Of a DNA stretch of 54,775 bases, positions 17,210 through 25,790 are shown piece after piece; positions within the stretch are counted from its first letter, which is position 1, and every line of letters starts with the position of its first letter. The position numbers and the translations under genes are program-made. The notes under the pieces were generated by a model that was given only the letters and a program-made list of their open reading frames with translations, did not search any database and was not told where the DNA came from. The DNA is from DTBU01 sp964568845 (GTDB taxonomy: Archaea > Thermoproteota > CALKCG01 > B24). The stretch spans positions 1 to 54,775 of the forward strand of contig CAZMSC010000009.1 of the NCBI GenBank assembly GCA_964568845.1, given 5' to 3'.

Positions 17210-18004
17210 CTAGGGTTTGGTTAAAATGTCTAAAAGCTTACCATAGACTCCTTTAATTGCCTTAAGGGCTTTGGAATCTACATTGTAGTCTATTAAGGCA
17301 AGTCCCTTTTCATCTGCTTCAACTACAGACTCATCAAAAGGTATAACGCCTAGTACTTCAAAACCAATTTCCTCTAATACACGTACAGGAGCAGCTGGGG
17401 GGTTTGTAACTCTATTAAAAACCGCCATTAGCCTTTTAACACCCAGGTCTTTGGAAAGACGGAAGATCCTCTCAGCAGTATTTATGGATTTGAGAGACTG
17501 ATCTGTAACAGCCATGACAGCATCCATATATTTCGCAACACCCCTTCCAAACGGTTCTGGGCCGGCTTGCAAATCGACTAAAATCACCTCCCGCCTTCTA
17601 GCCATTATATAGGCTAGGAGCGTTTTTAGGAAAGCAGTCTCAGGGCAAAAACATCCCGCACCACCATAATCTATGGAGCCGACAACTAAGAGATTAACAC
17701 CATCTGGACCTCTTATCGAAAATCTATCAACTATGTCTCTAACATCAGGAGCAACATTAAATATCACGCCCCATCCAGATCCCGGAGCTACACCAGTCCG
17801 TTCTTCTATCAACTTTGAGTTACGCAGTAGGGGGGTTATTTTAAACGCATCTGAAGCCGGTATCCCTATTGATACGGCCAAGTTTGGATTTGGATCAGCA
17901 TCCACCGCTAAAACTTTAAAGCCATCTCTAGCAAAAAGTCTGGCGAGCGTACCTGTGACGAATGTCTTACCTACACCCCCTTTACCGGCTAAACAGATCT
18001 TCAT
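17210..18004 (-). CDS. cooC: CooC-type nickel-insertion ATPase for CODH
   Basis: A MinD-like ATPase of 264 residues. Its deviant Walker A GKGGVGKT is near residue 7, VDADPNPNLAVSIG near residue 32, and GGAGCFCPE near residue 112. The C-F-C motif is the nickel site of CooC proteins, which deliver nickel to the CODH C-cluster. It converges on cdhB with a 13-base gap. ATG 18004 places the P-loop at the N-terminus; the longer open frame to 18040 adds a hydrophobic leader unlike the family. It is clearly distinct from the second ATPase at 9344-10099, which suggests separate targets (CODH here, ACS or corrinoid there), but this is inference. Confidence 0.9.
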   Translation of the reverse strand: MKICLAGKGGVGKTFVTGTLARLFARDGFKVLAVDADPNPNLAVSIGIPASDAFKITPLLRNSKLIEERTGVAPGSGWGVIFNVAPDVRDIVDRFSIRGPDGVNLLVVGSIDYGGAGCFCPETAFLKTLLAYIMARRREVILVDLQAGPEPFGRGVAKYMDAVMAVTDQSLKSINTAERIFRLSKDLGVKRLMAVFNRVTNPPAAPVRVLEEIGFEVLGVIPFDESVVEADEKGLALIDYNVDSKALKAIKGVYGKLLDILTKP

Positions 18005-18117
18005 GAATACCCTCAGCAAGTTAAATGAAAAACTCAACATTTAACTTTATGTGTGAGTTTTTAAGTTGGAAAACACTCTCAGAGTGAAAAACACTGAGTG
18101 GAGGTGTTTAAGAGAAG

Positions 18118-18990
18118 TTGGAAGTTAGAGCCGAGTGTATACCATGTCTCGTAGACGTTAGGTGTCGTGAAGTTATGAAAGTGTTAGACGATAGCCCTGA
18201 GGCTTGTGAAATATGCCTAGAGGTTATTCAAATGTTTTCCGAGCTTCTTAAGAAGACGAGGCATACGACGAAAATAGCTACAGAGCTGTATAGGCTTGTA
18301 CGTAGAAGACTTGGCGTAGACCCTTACAGGATAGATAAAAAAGAGGCGACTAGATGGGCTTTAGAGATGTTACCTAAAGCTTTAGAAATAATAAATGGGC
18401 TTGGCAATTCCTTTGAAAGGTTTAATACAGCCGTGAAATTCAGCTTGATCGGAAACGCTATAGATTTGGGGGTATCAGGGTACGCATTCGACTTAAGTAT
18501 ATTGAACGACGCTTTCCAGAGCATAAAACTGGACATAGATAACGTTACCGAGGCATATGAGCTTGCTAAAAAAGCATTGGCCATACTCTACGTGTGTGAT
18601 AATGCTGGAGAAATAGTTTTAGATAGACTTTTGATTAGAGAGTTCAAAAAAATGGGGGCTAAAGTTACGGTAGTCGTTAGAAGTGAGCCGTATCAGAATG
18701 ATGCAACTATGGAGGAGGCTGAAGAATCGGGGGTGGTAAATGAAGCTGATGAAGCGTTAGCCGCCGGGGATTGTACTTATCTAGCTTCAGAGGTTTTACC
18801 GGAATATGTTTTAGGGTTATTTAAAAGCGCAGACCTTGTTGTGCTTAAGGGTATGGCGAATTATGAGAATTTAGAGAACCTGCGGAGAATAAGGAGAAAA
18901 GGGTACTTCCTTCTTCTAAGGGCAAAGTGTAACCCTATAGCTAAAACCCTTAAAATCGATAGAGGAGGGTATATAGCCAAGGTCGTATGA
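18118..18990 (+). CDS. DUF89 family (ARMT1-like) metal-dependent phosphatase
   Basis: A homologue of the archaeal DUF89 proteins, metal-dependent enzymes proposed to remove damaged phosphometabolites. The N-terminal ECIPCLVDVR motif, the YVCDNAGEIVLDRLL segment near residue 160 with the metal-binding Asp-Asn pair, and GMANYENL near residue 245 are family hallmarks. The 290-residue length is typical of the archaeal form. TTG 18118 has GGAGGTG 11 bases upstream. It stands alone between cooC and the SWIM protein. Substrate unknown. Confidence 0.85.
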   Translation: MEVRAECIPCLVDVRCREVMKVLDDSPEACEICLEVIQMFSELLKKTRHTTKIATELYRLVRRRLGVDPYRIDKKEATRWALEMLPKALEIINGLGNSFERFNTAVKFSLIGNAIDLGVSGYAFDLSILNDAFQSIKLDIDNVTEAYELAKKALAILYVCDNAGEIVLDRLLIREFKKMGAKVTVVVRSEPYQNDATMEEAEESGVVNEADEALAAGDCTYLASEVLPEYVLGLFKSADLVVLKGMANYENLENLRRIRRKGYFLLLRAKCNPIAKTLKIDRGGYIAKVV

Positions 18991-19041
18991 CGGCGGAGGC
19001 TAAAATATTTTAAATCGTCTAAAATCGTATTATTCTTCGAT

Positions 19042-19662
19042 TTGACTAAAGAATTTAAAGACATGCTTGCTTCTACAGCCGGCCTTAACATAGATGAGAA
19101 AATTAAGACTCTTAGGAAGACTTTAGGCTTAAGACTGGATGAAGCCCTTAAAATCGTCCAACAGGATAGAGTTAGGAAGTATCTATTTAAACCGAGTGGA
19201 AAAACCGTGTGGATAGTTGAGGGTAAGGAAGATATCTACGAAGTTTTACCAGAAGCACCATACTGTAGTTGCGACGATTTCTACTTTAGAGTTTTAAACG
19301 GAAAAATACCACTATGCTACCACCTTATAGCACAGGGTTTAGCTGAAGCAACGGGTAGATATATCACGGTAGAAAGAGACGATAGCGACTATAATGAGTT
19401 TATAAGCGTTTTCAGAAGATCTAGAAAGCTCGGAAGACCAAAAATCTATGCGAAGTATAGGGAAGATGTTAGAAACTTTGTAGAGTCCATGCTTGTAAGT
19501 AAGCCTATGCATATTAGAGAAATATACCGTGAAATACTAGCCGCTGGTTTTGAAATATCAAGTCCGAAGAGTCTGGCCAATTTCTTGGCAAACGACCCGA
19601 GGAAGAGGTTTGCCTGTGAAAGAGGATTGTGGAAGCTCAGAAAACAAGCTCACAGATCATAA
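19042..19662 (+). CDS. SWIM zinc-finger protein with C-terminal winged-helix-like domain
   Basis: The 206-residue protein has a SWIM motif C-x-C-x14-C-x-H (CSC near residue 75 to CYH near residue 93), a zinc site that binds DNA or protein. After a basic RKLGRPK stretch, residues 140-205 (MHIREIYREILAAGF to GLWKLRKQ) read like a HARE/winged-helix domain found with nucleases and chromatin factors. The TTG start has no clear ribosome site. Archaeal SWIM proteins are linked to RecA paralogues and recombination; that role is only suggested here. It ends two bases from a convergent gene for a nuclease-like protein. Confidence 0.75.
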   Translation: MTKEFKDMLASTAGLNIDEKIKTLRKTLGLRLDEALKIVQQDRVRKYLFKPSGKTVWIVEGKEDIYEVLPEAPYCSCDDFYFRVLNGKIPLCYHLIAQGLAEATGRYITVERDDSDYNEFISVFRRSRKLGRPKIYAKYREDVRNFVESMLVSKPMHIREIYREILAAGFEISSPKSLANFLANDPRKRFACERGLWKLRKQAHRS

Positions 19663-19664
19663 GA

Positions 19665-20048
19665 TTATTCACAAATATATCTATGAGATGTTATAACGGG
19701 TTTCCTTAAGAAGCTTAAGATCTCTTCAAAAGTTAACAGTTCAATCCCCCTCTTGACGGCATATGCATATGCCGATGTGCTGAAGCTGTTGGCTACGAGG
19801 AAGGAGCCGTCAAGCCCTACGTCTTCAGACGCTCTATCAAGCATAACTACGACGTTTATACCCACCGTTCTCTTCCAATTTTTAATCCAAACCCCTCTTA
19901 GCAAACCTAAACCGTCCTTAAGTAGTAAGTTAAACTTCCATTTTACATTCCACCTACCCTGAAGTTCTACATTTCTCTCAACACCATAGCCTATAATTCT
20001 AAAATATTCGATGACGAACTCTGGTAAACTCACTTCCTTCACCCACAA
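19665..20048 (-). CDS. Hypothetical protein, possible degenerate Mrr/PD-(D/E)XK-like fold
   Basis: A 127-residue protein. Its middle (INVVVMLDRASEDVGLDG, FLVANSFSTSAYAYA, KRGIELLTFEEIL) resembles the end of Mrr-like restriction-endonuclease domains. In those domains a Glu-x-Lys motif precedes such a helix; here the equivalent reads VWIKNWKR, without the Glu, so catalysis may be lost. TTG 20048 is the longest start; GTG codons at 20042 and 20033 are alternatives and no ribosome site decides. It converges with the SWIM gene. The fold assignment is tentative. Confidence 0.5.
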   Translation of the reverse strand: MWVKEVSLPEFVIEYFRIIGYGVERNVELQGRWNVKWKFNLLLKDGLGLLRGVWIKNWKRTVGINVVVMLDRASEDVGLDGSFLVANSFSTSAYAYAVKRGIELLTFEEILSFLRKPVITSHRYICE

Positions 20049-20299
20049 ACATATAGTGGGATGACCCAGTAAAGGTGTTGTTTAGAAGAAGTTAGAAAGT
20101 TTTTAGGGATAACTAAAAAACAGTAGGGCTTAGATTTGATTTATAACAACGAGGCTTACGAAGGTATGGTCAAAGTGGTTTAACTAGTTCTAGGAGGGGC
20201 TACGGGCATCTTAGAAAAAGTATTTTAAAAATCTTGTAGAAAAGTCTGAGGGGGAAATTCTTTAAAAACTTCTAGAACCTATATGTTATAGGTGTCTAC

Positions 20300-20578
20300 A
20301 TGAGTTTAAACAGCATTCTAGACAGCCTTCCCGAAGACGCGAAAAGCCAACTATTTGAAAAGCTTCTGGGAATACTATTTAAATCTAAAAATGTAGATAA
20401 AGCCGACCCGGCGTATATCGCGAGGTTTCTCCACCTAGCTAAAGAGGGTCTTCTGAGGAGCAATGAATGTCTGAAGACCATGCTTTATATCGCTGTAAGC
20501 ATGGAGGGGGAGGAGACGTCAAGCGTTTTATCTGAAAGAGCAGAGCTCATTAAATTACGTGATGCCGTGTTTAGTTAG
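20300..20578 (+). CDS. Small helical protein of unknown function upstream of mer
   Basis: A 92-residue, soluble, mostly helical product starting MSLNSILDSLPEDAK. I recognise no domain. AGGTG lies six bases before the ATG, and a TATA-like TTCTTTAAAAACTT is at about 20257-20270, so it has its own expression signals. The mer TTG follows 11 bases after its stop, with the mer ribosome site overlapping its end, so the two genes are cotranscribed and probably translationally coupled. A role connected with C1 reduction is inferred from that position only. Confidence 0.7.
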   Translation: MSLNSILDSLPEDAKSQLFEKLLGILFKSKNVDKADPAYIARFLHLAKEGLLRSNECLKTMLYIAVSMEGEETSSVLSERAELIKLRDAVFS

Positions 20579-20589
20579 GGGGTGGTTTT

Positions 20590-21579
20590 TTGGTAAAATT
20601 TGGGATAGAGTTTGTACCAAGAGATGTATATTGGAGAACCGTATACTACGCCATAGAGTCCGAGAAATCAGGGTTCGATTATGTTTGGATAACAGACCAC
20701 TATAACAATAGAAATGTATACGTGACGTTGACGTTAATATCGAATTATACCAATAGTATAAAACTTGGAACAGGTGTAACAAATCCATACGTATGCAACC
20801 CGGTTTTCACAGCGACTGCTATTGCCAGTTTAGCTGAAGTAGCTCCCAATAGAGTTGTATGCGGTATAGGAGCCGGAGACTATGTGACTCTATCAACCAT
20901 CGGTTTAAAATTTGAAAAACCGTTGGCCTACGTTAGAGAAGCCGTAGAAATCATAAGGACCCTAGCATCTGGTGAGACTTTAAATTTAGATGGAGATGCG
21001 TTTAAGATTAAGGGTGCTAGATTAAACTATAAGTCTCCGTCTAAAATCCCTGTATATATAGGAGCCCAAGGCCCAGCTATGCTTAAACTTGCAGGAGAAA
21101 TAGGTGATGGCGTTTTAATCAACGCATCCCATCCTAAAGACTTGAAGGAGGCTGTTTCAAGAATAAAAGAGGGTGTTTTCAAGGCTAATAGGAAAATTGA
21201 AGAGTTAGATACTGCTGCGTATACGAGCTTCTCCATAGCGGAGGATGAGAGTAAAGCTATTGAAGCAGCCATACCAGTCGTAGCCTTCATAGTAGGGGGA
21301 AGCCCAAACGTGGTTTTGGAGAGACATGATATAGATCTGGAGAAGGCTCAAGCCATAAAAGACGCGTTAGTACAGGGTAAGTTCGGCAGAGCGTTTAAAA
21401 ATGTCACAAGCGACATGATCGAGGCTTTCTCTATAGCAGGTACTCCAAAACAGTGTATAGATAAGATAGAGCGGGTCTTAGAAACGGGTATAACTCAATT
21501 CGTAGTCGGTTCACCAATAGGTCCAGACATTATCAAATCCATAAGAATGATAGGGGAGAAGATAATACCAGTATTTTAA
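20590..21579 (+). CDS. mer: F420-dependent 5,10-methylene-tetrahydromethanopterin reductase
   Basis: Reduces methylene-H4MPT to methyl-H4MPT with reduced F420, the last step of the methyl branch before the corrinoid protein. The 329-residue luciferase-like TIM barrel matches Mer closely: KFGIEFVPRD at the start, FDYVWITDHYNNRNVY near residues 27-42, KLGTGVTNPY near residue 58, YIGAQGPAMLKLAGEIGDG near residue 156 and LINASHPKDL near residue 176. The TTG start has AGGGGGTGG just upstream. Together with the cdh genes it completes the methyl-to-acetyl-CoA segment of the archaeal Wood-Ljungdahl pathway. Confidence 0.93.
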   Translation: MVKFGIEFVPRDVYWRTVYYAIESEKSGFDYVWITDHYNNRNVYVTLTLISNYTNSIKLGTGVTNPYVCNPVFTATAIASLAEVAPNRVVCGIGAGDYVTLSTIGLKFEKPLAYVREAVEIIRTLASGETLNLDGDAFKIKGARLNYKSPSKIPVYIGAQGPAMLKLAGEIGDGVLINASHPKDLKEAVSRIKEGVFKANRKIEELDTAAYTSFSIAEDESKAIEAAIPVVAFIVGGSPNVVLERHDIDLEKAQAIKDALVQGKFGRAFKNVTSDMIEAFSIAGTPKQCIDKIERVLETGITQFVVGSPIGPDIIKSIRMIGEKIIPVF

Positions 21580-21660
21580 ACCTTTTCACCTCAAGTAAAC
21601 ACTACTTGAACAGTTAATCGTTAAATTGAACATGATATTATTAAGTTGAGGGGACCAATT

Positions 21661-22764
21661 ATGGAGGATTATATGTTAGCTGTCGTCTGCCATGGCCCTG
21701 AAGACTATAGAATCGAAAGGGTACCTAAGCCTAAACCTGGAAGGGGGGAGGTTTTAGTTAAAGTTCTGGCATCTGGAATATGTGCAAGCGATATTAAATG
21801 CTATAGGGGATCCCCCAGATACTGGGGTCCTCCAAAGCCCTACGTTAAGGCACCTGTAATACCTGGTCATGAGTTTATAGGTAGAGTCGTCGATGCTGAT
21901 CCGGAAGTTGCGGATAAAAACGGGTTTAAGGTAGGAGATAAAACCATCGCCGAGCAGATAATACCTTGCTGGAAGTGCAGATTCTGCCTTAGAGGAGAAT
22001 ATTGGATGTGTGAGCAACAGATGGTTTTCGGCTTCCACGGTGGTATAGATGACGGTGCTTGGGCTGAGTACATGCTTTACCCAAGAGGCTCTATAATACA
22101 TAAGGTTCCAGAGCAGATACCAGATAAATGGGCTGTTCTAATAGAGCCTCTTGCATGCGCAATACATGCCGTTGAGAGAGCCGATATAAAGCTTGGAGAT
22201 TACGTAGTCATATCTGGGATGGGGCCTCTAGGATTGTGTATGCTTCAAGTGGCGAGGCTTAAAGGCCCAGGTAAGCTTGTAGCTTTAGATGTAAGAGATG
22301 GTAGAATTGAGAAGGCGCTTAAACTTGGAGCTGATGAGGCTTTAAACCCAGCTAAAACTGACGTAGCTGAGTATGTTAAACGTGAAACCGGGGGATATGG
22401 GTGTGACGTATACATAGAGGCGGCTGGCCATCCGAGCTCGGTGGTTCAAGGTTTACGTATGATTAGAAGGTTGGGTAGGTTTGTTGAATTCGGCGTATTT
22501 AAAGACCCTGTTACGGTTGACTGGAGCGATATAGGTGATGGGAAAGAGCTTACAATCTATGGGTCTCACCTAGGCCCCTACTGTTATCCACTAGCGATAG
22601 AATATATTAGAACGGGCAGAGTCGATGCAGAGAGTATAGTTACACATGTTTTCAAACTCGAAAACTTTAAGATAGCCATGGAGTATTCTGAGAGGTCTTT
22701 AGAAAACGCTGTGAAGGTGATCTTAGCCCCGCCGGGCACAGAACTTTGGAGCAGCGCCCTATGA
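21661..22764 (+). CDS. Zinc-dependent medium-chain alcohol/polyol dehydrogenase
   Basis: Oxidises an alcohol or polyol with NAD(P). The 367-residue protein has the catalytic zinc region GICASDIKCYRG and IPGHEFIG, the structural zinc Cys set C-x2-C-x2-C-x7-C (CWKCRFC...C near residues 100-115), and the Rossmann motif SGMGPLGLCM near residue 183. The SPRYWGPPKPYVKAP insertion resembles threitol/erythritol-type dehydrogenases, so a sugar alcohol is a reasonable substrate guess. ATG 21661 is nine bases after GAGGGG; an upstream TTG at 21646 would include that site. Its stop overlaps the tsaC ATG as ATGA. Confidence 0.85.
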   Translation: MEDYMLAVVCHGPEDYRIERVPKPKPGRGEVLVKVLASGICASDIKCYRGSPRYWGPPKPYVKAPVIPGHEFIGRVVDADPEVADKNGFKVGDKTIAEQIIPCWKCRFCLRGEYWMCEQQMVFGFHGGIDDGAWAEYMLYPRGSIIHKVPEQIPDKWAVLIEPLACAIHAVERADIKLGDYVVISGMGPLGLCMLQVARLKGPGKLVALDVRDGRIEKALKLGADEALNPAKTDVAEYVKRETGGYGCDVYIEAAGHPSSVVQGLRMIRRLGRFVEFGVFKDPVTVDWSDIGDGKELTIYGSHLGPYCYPLAIEYIRTGRVDAESIVTHVFKLENFKIAMEYSERSLENAVKVILAPPGTELWSSAL

Positions 22765-23381
22765 AAGTTGTTAAAGTTTCAGAAGTTGGATTTGAAGAAG
22801 CTGTTGAAAAAGCTGTGAAGACGCTTATAGGTGGGGGAATCGTAGTTTACCCTACGGAGACATGTTATGGATTAGCAGCGGCTATCGACGACGTTGAAGC
22901 CGTTAGAAGAGTATACTTGGTTAAACGTAGACCTTTCAGTAGACCTCTCACAATACTTGTAGCCAGTATCGACATGTGGTATGAATATGCCTATTTGACA
23001 GATGAGGCTATGAAACTCATAAAGCGTTTTCTACCTGGACCTTTAACAATAGTCCTCTGGAAAAAAGCAACAGTGCCTGATATTGTAAACCCAGTAAGGA
23101 TCGGTGCTAGAATTTCAAGCCATACATTGGCCCAGGCTATGGTTAAAAGGCTTGGAAAACCAGTAACAGCTACCAGCGCAAATATTCACGGCGATAAGGA
23201 GCCTTACAGCATTACTGACGTCGTTAGAGATGTTGACTTAATTTTAGATTTTGGCGAATTACCTAGAAAACCACCCTCAACCATAGTCGATTTAACCGTA
23301 AAACCGCCCGTTATTCAGAGGACGTATCCTCATGGCTCATTTACGGAAGAAGAAATATTGAGAGCGATTTCTGAAGGCTGA
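22761..23381 (+). CDS. tsaC: L-threonylcarbamoyladenylate synthase (TsaC/Sua5 YrdC domain)
   Basis: Makes threonylcarbamoyl-AMP from threonine, bicarbonate and ATP for tRNA t6A37. The 206-residue protein is a YrdC domain alone, without the Sua5 C-terminal domain. It has YPTETCYGLA near residue 30, the KRRPFSRPLTIL substrate loop near residue 56, LPGPLTIVL, TSANIHG and STIVDLT. The ATG overlaps the preceding dehydrogenase stop as ATGA. Kae1, which uses its product, follows 49 bases later. Confidence 0.92.
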   Translation: MKVVKVSEVGFEEAVEKAVKTLIGGGIVVYPTETCYGLAAAIDDVEAVRRVYLVKRRPFSRPLTILVASIDMWYEYAYLTDEAMKLIKRFLPGPLTIVLWKKATVPDIVNPVRIGARISSHTLAQAMVKRLGKPVTATSANIHGDKEPYSITDVVRDVDLILDFGELPRKPPSTIVDLTVKPPVIQRTYPHGSFTEEEILRAISEG

Positions 23382-23430
23382 ATTCAACGAACGTTTAAAT
23401 CCTAAAAGTTTAAAATTTCTATGAGATTAA

Positions 23431-24450
23431 ATGGAACGTTTGCTGTGTCTCGGTATAGAAGGCACTGCGCACACATTTAGTGTGGGTATAGTCTCTTCTA
23501 ACGGAGAGATAATCGCCGAGTCAAAGTCGTCGTACATACCGCCATCGGGCAGAGGGATCCATCCTAGAGAGGCATCACAGCACCATAGCAGGGTTGCGGA
23601 TGAAGTCTTAAGAGATGCGCTTAATAAAAGCGGTGTAAAACCGAGTGAAATAGATTTAATAGCCTTCTCTCAGGGGCCTGGGCTTGGGCCGTGCTTGAGG
23701 ACGACTGCTACAATAGCGAGGGCGTTATCGGTTTACTTGAATAAACCGCTCGTAGGGGTAAACCATTTAGTAGCTCATATAGAGATTGGAAAGCTTATGA
23801 GCGGAGCTAGAGACCCGTTAGTACTGATCCTGAGTGGGGGGACTACTCAACTGTTGGGTTATGAGGATGGCAGATATAGAGTTTTTGGCGAGACTTTAGA
23901 CATAACTTTGGCGAATTGTATAGATACTTTTGCTAGGGAAACGGGTATAGTGGATGCTGAAAATCCTTGGCCTGGTCCAGCCTTTGATAAAGTCGCTAGA
24001 AGGGGGAGAAATTACATACCTTTACCGTACACAGTTAAGGGGATGGATCTCCAGTTCTCCGGGCTTCTCACAGCAGCCCTCAAATTATTTAGAGAAAAAA
24101 CTGCACCATTAGAAGATTTATGTTTCAGCCTTCAAGAGACGGCTTTATCCATGGTGGTTGAAGTTGTTGAGAGAGCTTTAGCTCAAACAGGTAAGAGAGA
24201 GGTTCTTTTAACAGGTGGATTTGCGAGGAACCAGCGTATTAGAGATATGATTAGTGAAATGGTTAAACTTCACAACGCTACTTTTCACGTAGTTCCACCT
24301 GAATATGCTACAGATAATGGTGTTATGATCGCCTGGACAGGTATTCTAATGCATCGGAGTGGATTAAGGTTGAGTGTAGAAGATAGTTTAGTTAAACCTA
24401 AATGGAGGATAGAGGATGTTCAAATAGTCTGGATGATGAAGAACAGCTAA
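23431..24450 (+). CDS. kae1: tRNA threonylcarbamoyltransferase Kae1 (KEOPS subunit)
   Basis: Transfers the threonylcarbamoyl group to A37 of ANN-decoding tRNAs. The 339-residue ASKHA-fold protein begins CLGIEGTAHTFSVGI. It carries the metal-binding histidines in NHLVAHIEIG (H112 and H116), then ILSGGTTQL, ANCIDTFARETG and LTGGFARNQR. It is not fused to the Bud32 kinase, which is often attached in euryarchaea. The ATG has no ribosome site but follows AT-rich TTTAAA stretches, so the message may be leaderless. Grouping with tsaC makes functional sense. Confidence 0.93.
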   Translation: MERLLCLGIEGTAHTFSVGIVSSNGEIIAESKSSYIPPSGRGIHPREASQHHSRVADEVLRDALNKSGVKPSEIDLIAFSQGPGLGPCLRTTATIARALSVYLNKPLVGVNHLVAHIEIGKLMSGARDPLVLILSGGTTQLLGYEDGRYRVFGETLDITLANCIDTFARETGIVDAENPWPGPAFDKVARRGRNYIPLPYTVKGMDLQFSGLLTAALKLFREKTAPLEDLCFSLQETALSMVVEVVERALAQTGKREVLLTGGFARNQRIRDMISEMVKLHNATFHVVPPEYATDNGVMIAWTGILMHRSGLRLSVEDSLVKPKWRIEDVQIVWMMKNS

Positions 24451-24490
24451 GTTCTTTAATGAAGAACTGCATATTTTAAAACCGATATTT

Positions 24491-25747
24491 ATGCCCAGTT
24501 TATTTCATGAGGTCAGAGAGAAGTTGGCTGAAATACCCGTAGTCGATATCCATACGCATATAAACCCTGAAAAACCCCATGCAGAGAGACCTGAAGATAT
24601 TATCCTCTACCATTATATAGTGACGGAGCTTGCTACAGCCGGAGTTTCAAGGGACATTTTAGAAAAAGCAGATATGAATGAGGTTCTGAAAAAGATGAGA
24701 CTTATTAAAAACACTTCAACATATTGGTGTCTACTTAAAATTATGAACGATTTATATGAGTTATGTGAGGAGAGGCTTAAACCAGAAGAGTGGAGCGAGA
24801 TTAGAAGAATTATTGAGTCGACTTCTAAGAGCCCAGGATGGGTTGAGGGGGTTTTACATGGGAAAATCAAGACAAAAAGGGTTTTCATAACTCTAGACTA
24901 TGCATCTCCAATACCGAATTACGATCCCACAATATTTGTAGGAGGTCTTAGAATAGACCCGCTAATAAGTAGGTTATCGAAGGAAGGCTTAGATAAACTC
25001 GGGAAGGTGGTGGGTGTTCAAATAACTACGCTTAGAGATTTAGATGAAGGTTTAGATGAAATTTTCAAAGTTTTCAGCAAACATATTAAAACTGTAACCG
25101 TTAGTCTACAACCTGAGGATGAATTTAAACATGTAGATAGTGAGGAGGCGGGGGATTCTTTAAAACGAATGGTTGAAGGTCTTCCACTAAGACCACAACA
25201 GCTTAGAAGCCTTTCATCACATATAATCCACAAGGTTTCAAGCTTATGCCAAGAGTATGGTGTTGTATTTCAAATAATGCTAGGTGTTAGACGGCCTGTA
25301 GCGGGTGCATCACCACCGGATTATGCAATAGTAGCTTTTAATACGAATGCTTTGACAAACTACTGTGAATTCCTATTCAGCAGGTTTAAAAACGTCAAGT
25401 TTGATTTGATTTTAGCCAACAGTATTCAATCTCATGAGATAGCCGTAATAGCTAAAAACTATCCCAACGTATATTTCTCAGGGTTCTGGTGGTATAGTTT
25501 CTACCCTCATATTATCAGATGGGGGCTTCTCGAAAGAATTCAAATGCTTCCTAGAAATAAGGTTAATGCATTCTTCAGCGATGCATATGTAATTGAGTGG
25601 ATTTATGGGAAGAGCTGCCTCCTGAAGGAGCAGTTGGCTTACGTATTGGCAGACATGGTTGAACATGGATACTATGATAAAGACTTTGCATTAGAGATTG
25701 CTGAAGACCTTCTATGTAAAAATCCAACTATGATATACCGGCTTTAG
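24491..25747 (+). CDS. Uronate isomerase-like amidohydrolase-superfamily protein
   Basis: The 418-residue protein starts with the metal-binding VVDIHTHIN motif. It has a late SDAYVIEW segment with a candidate catalytic Asp and ends NPTMIYRL, all resembling the glucuronate isomerase (UxaC/COG1904) branch. A middle region is divergent from classical UxaC, so the substrate could be another uronate or an unrelated acid. It follows kae1 by about 40 bases on the same strand and may be co-expressed. The family is fairly secure; the reaction is not. Confidence 0.72.
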   Translation: MPSLFHEVREKLAEIPVVDIHTHINPEKPHAERPEDIILYHYIVTELATAGVSRDILEKADMNEVLKKMRLIKNTSTYWCLLKIMNDLYELCEERLKPEEWSEIRRIIESTSKSPGWVEGVLHGKIKTKRVFITLDYASPIPNYDPTIFVGGLRIDPLISRLSKEGLDKLGKVVGVQITTLRDLDEGLDEIFKVFSKHIKTVTVSLQPEDEFKHVDSEEAGDSLKRMVEGLPLRPQQLRSLSSHIIHKVSSLCQEYGVVFQIMLGVRRPVAGASPPDYAIVAFNTNALTNYCEFLFSRFKNVKFDLILANSIQSHEIAVIAKNYPNVYFSGFWWYSFYPHIIRWGLLERIQMLPRNKVNAFFSDAYVIEWIYGKSCLLKEQLAYVLADMVEHGYYDKDFALEIAEDLLCKNPTMIYRL

Positions 25748-25790
25748 ATGTATCAACTCAATTCAATTAAGATAGATATGCTTTTTATGA

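Noticed and set aside
21646..21660. Upstream TTG start for the alcohol dehydrogenase
   Set aside because: It would place the ribosome site GAGGGG inside the coding region and adds non-homologous residues; ATG 21661 fits better.
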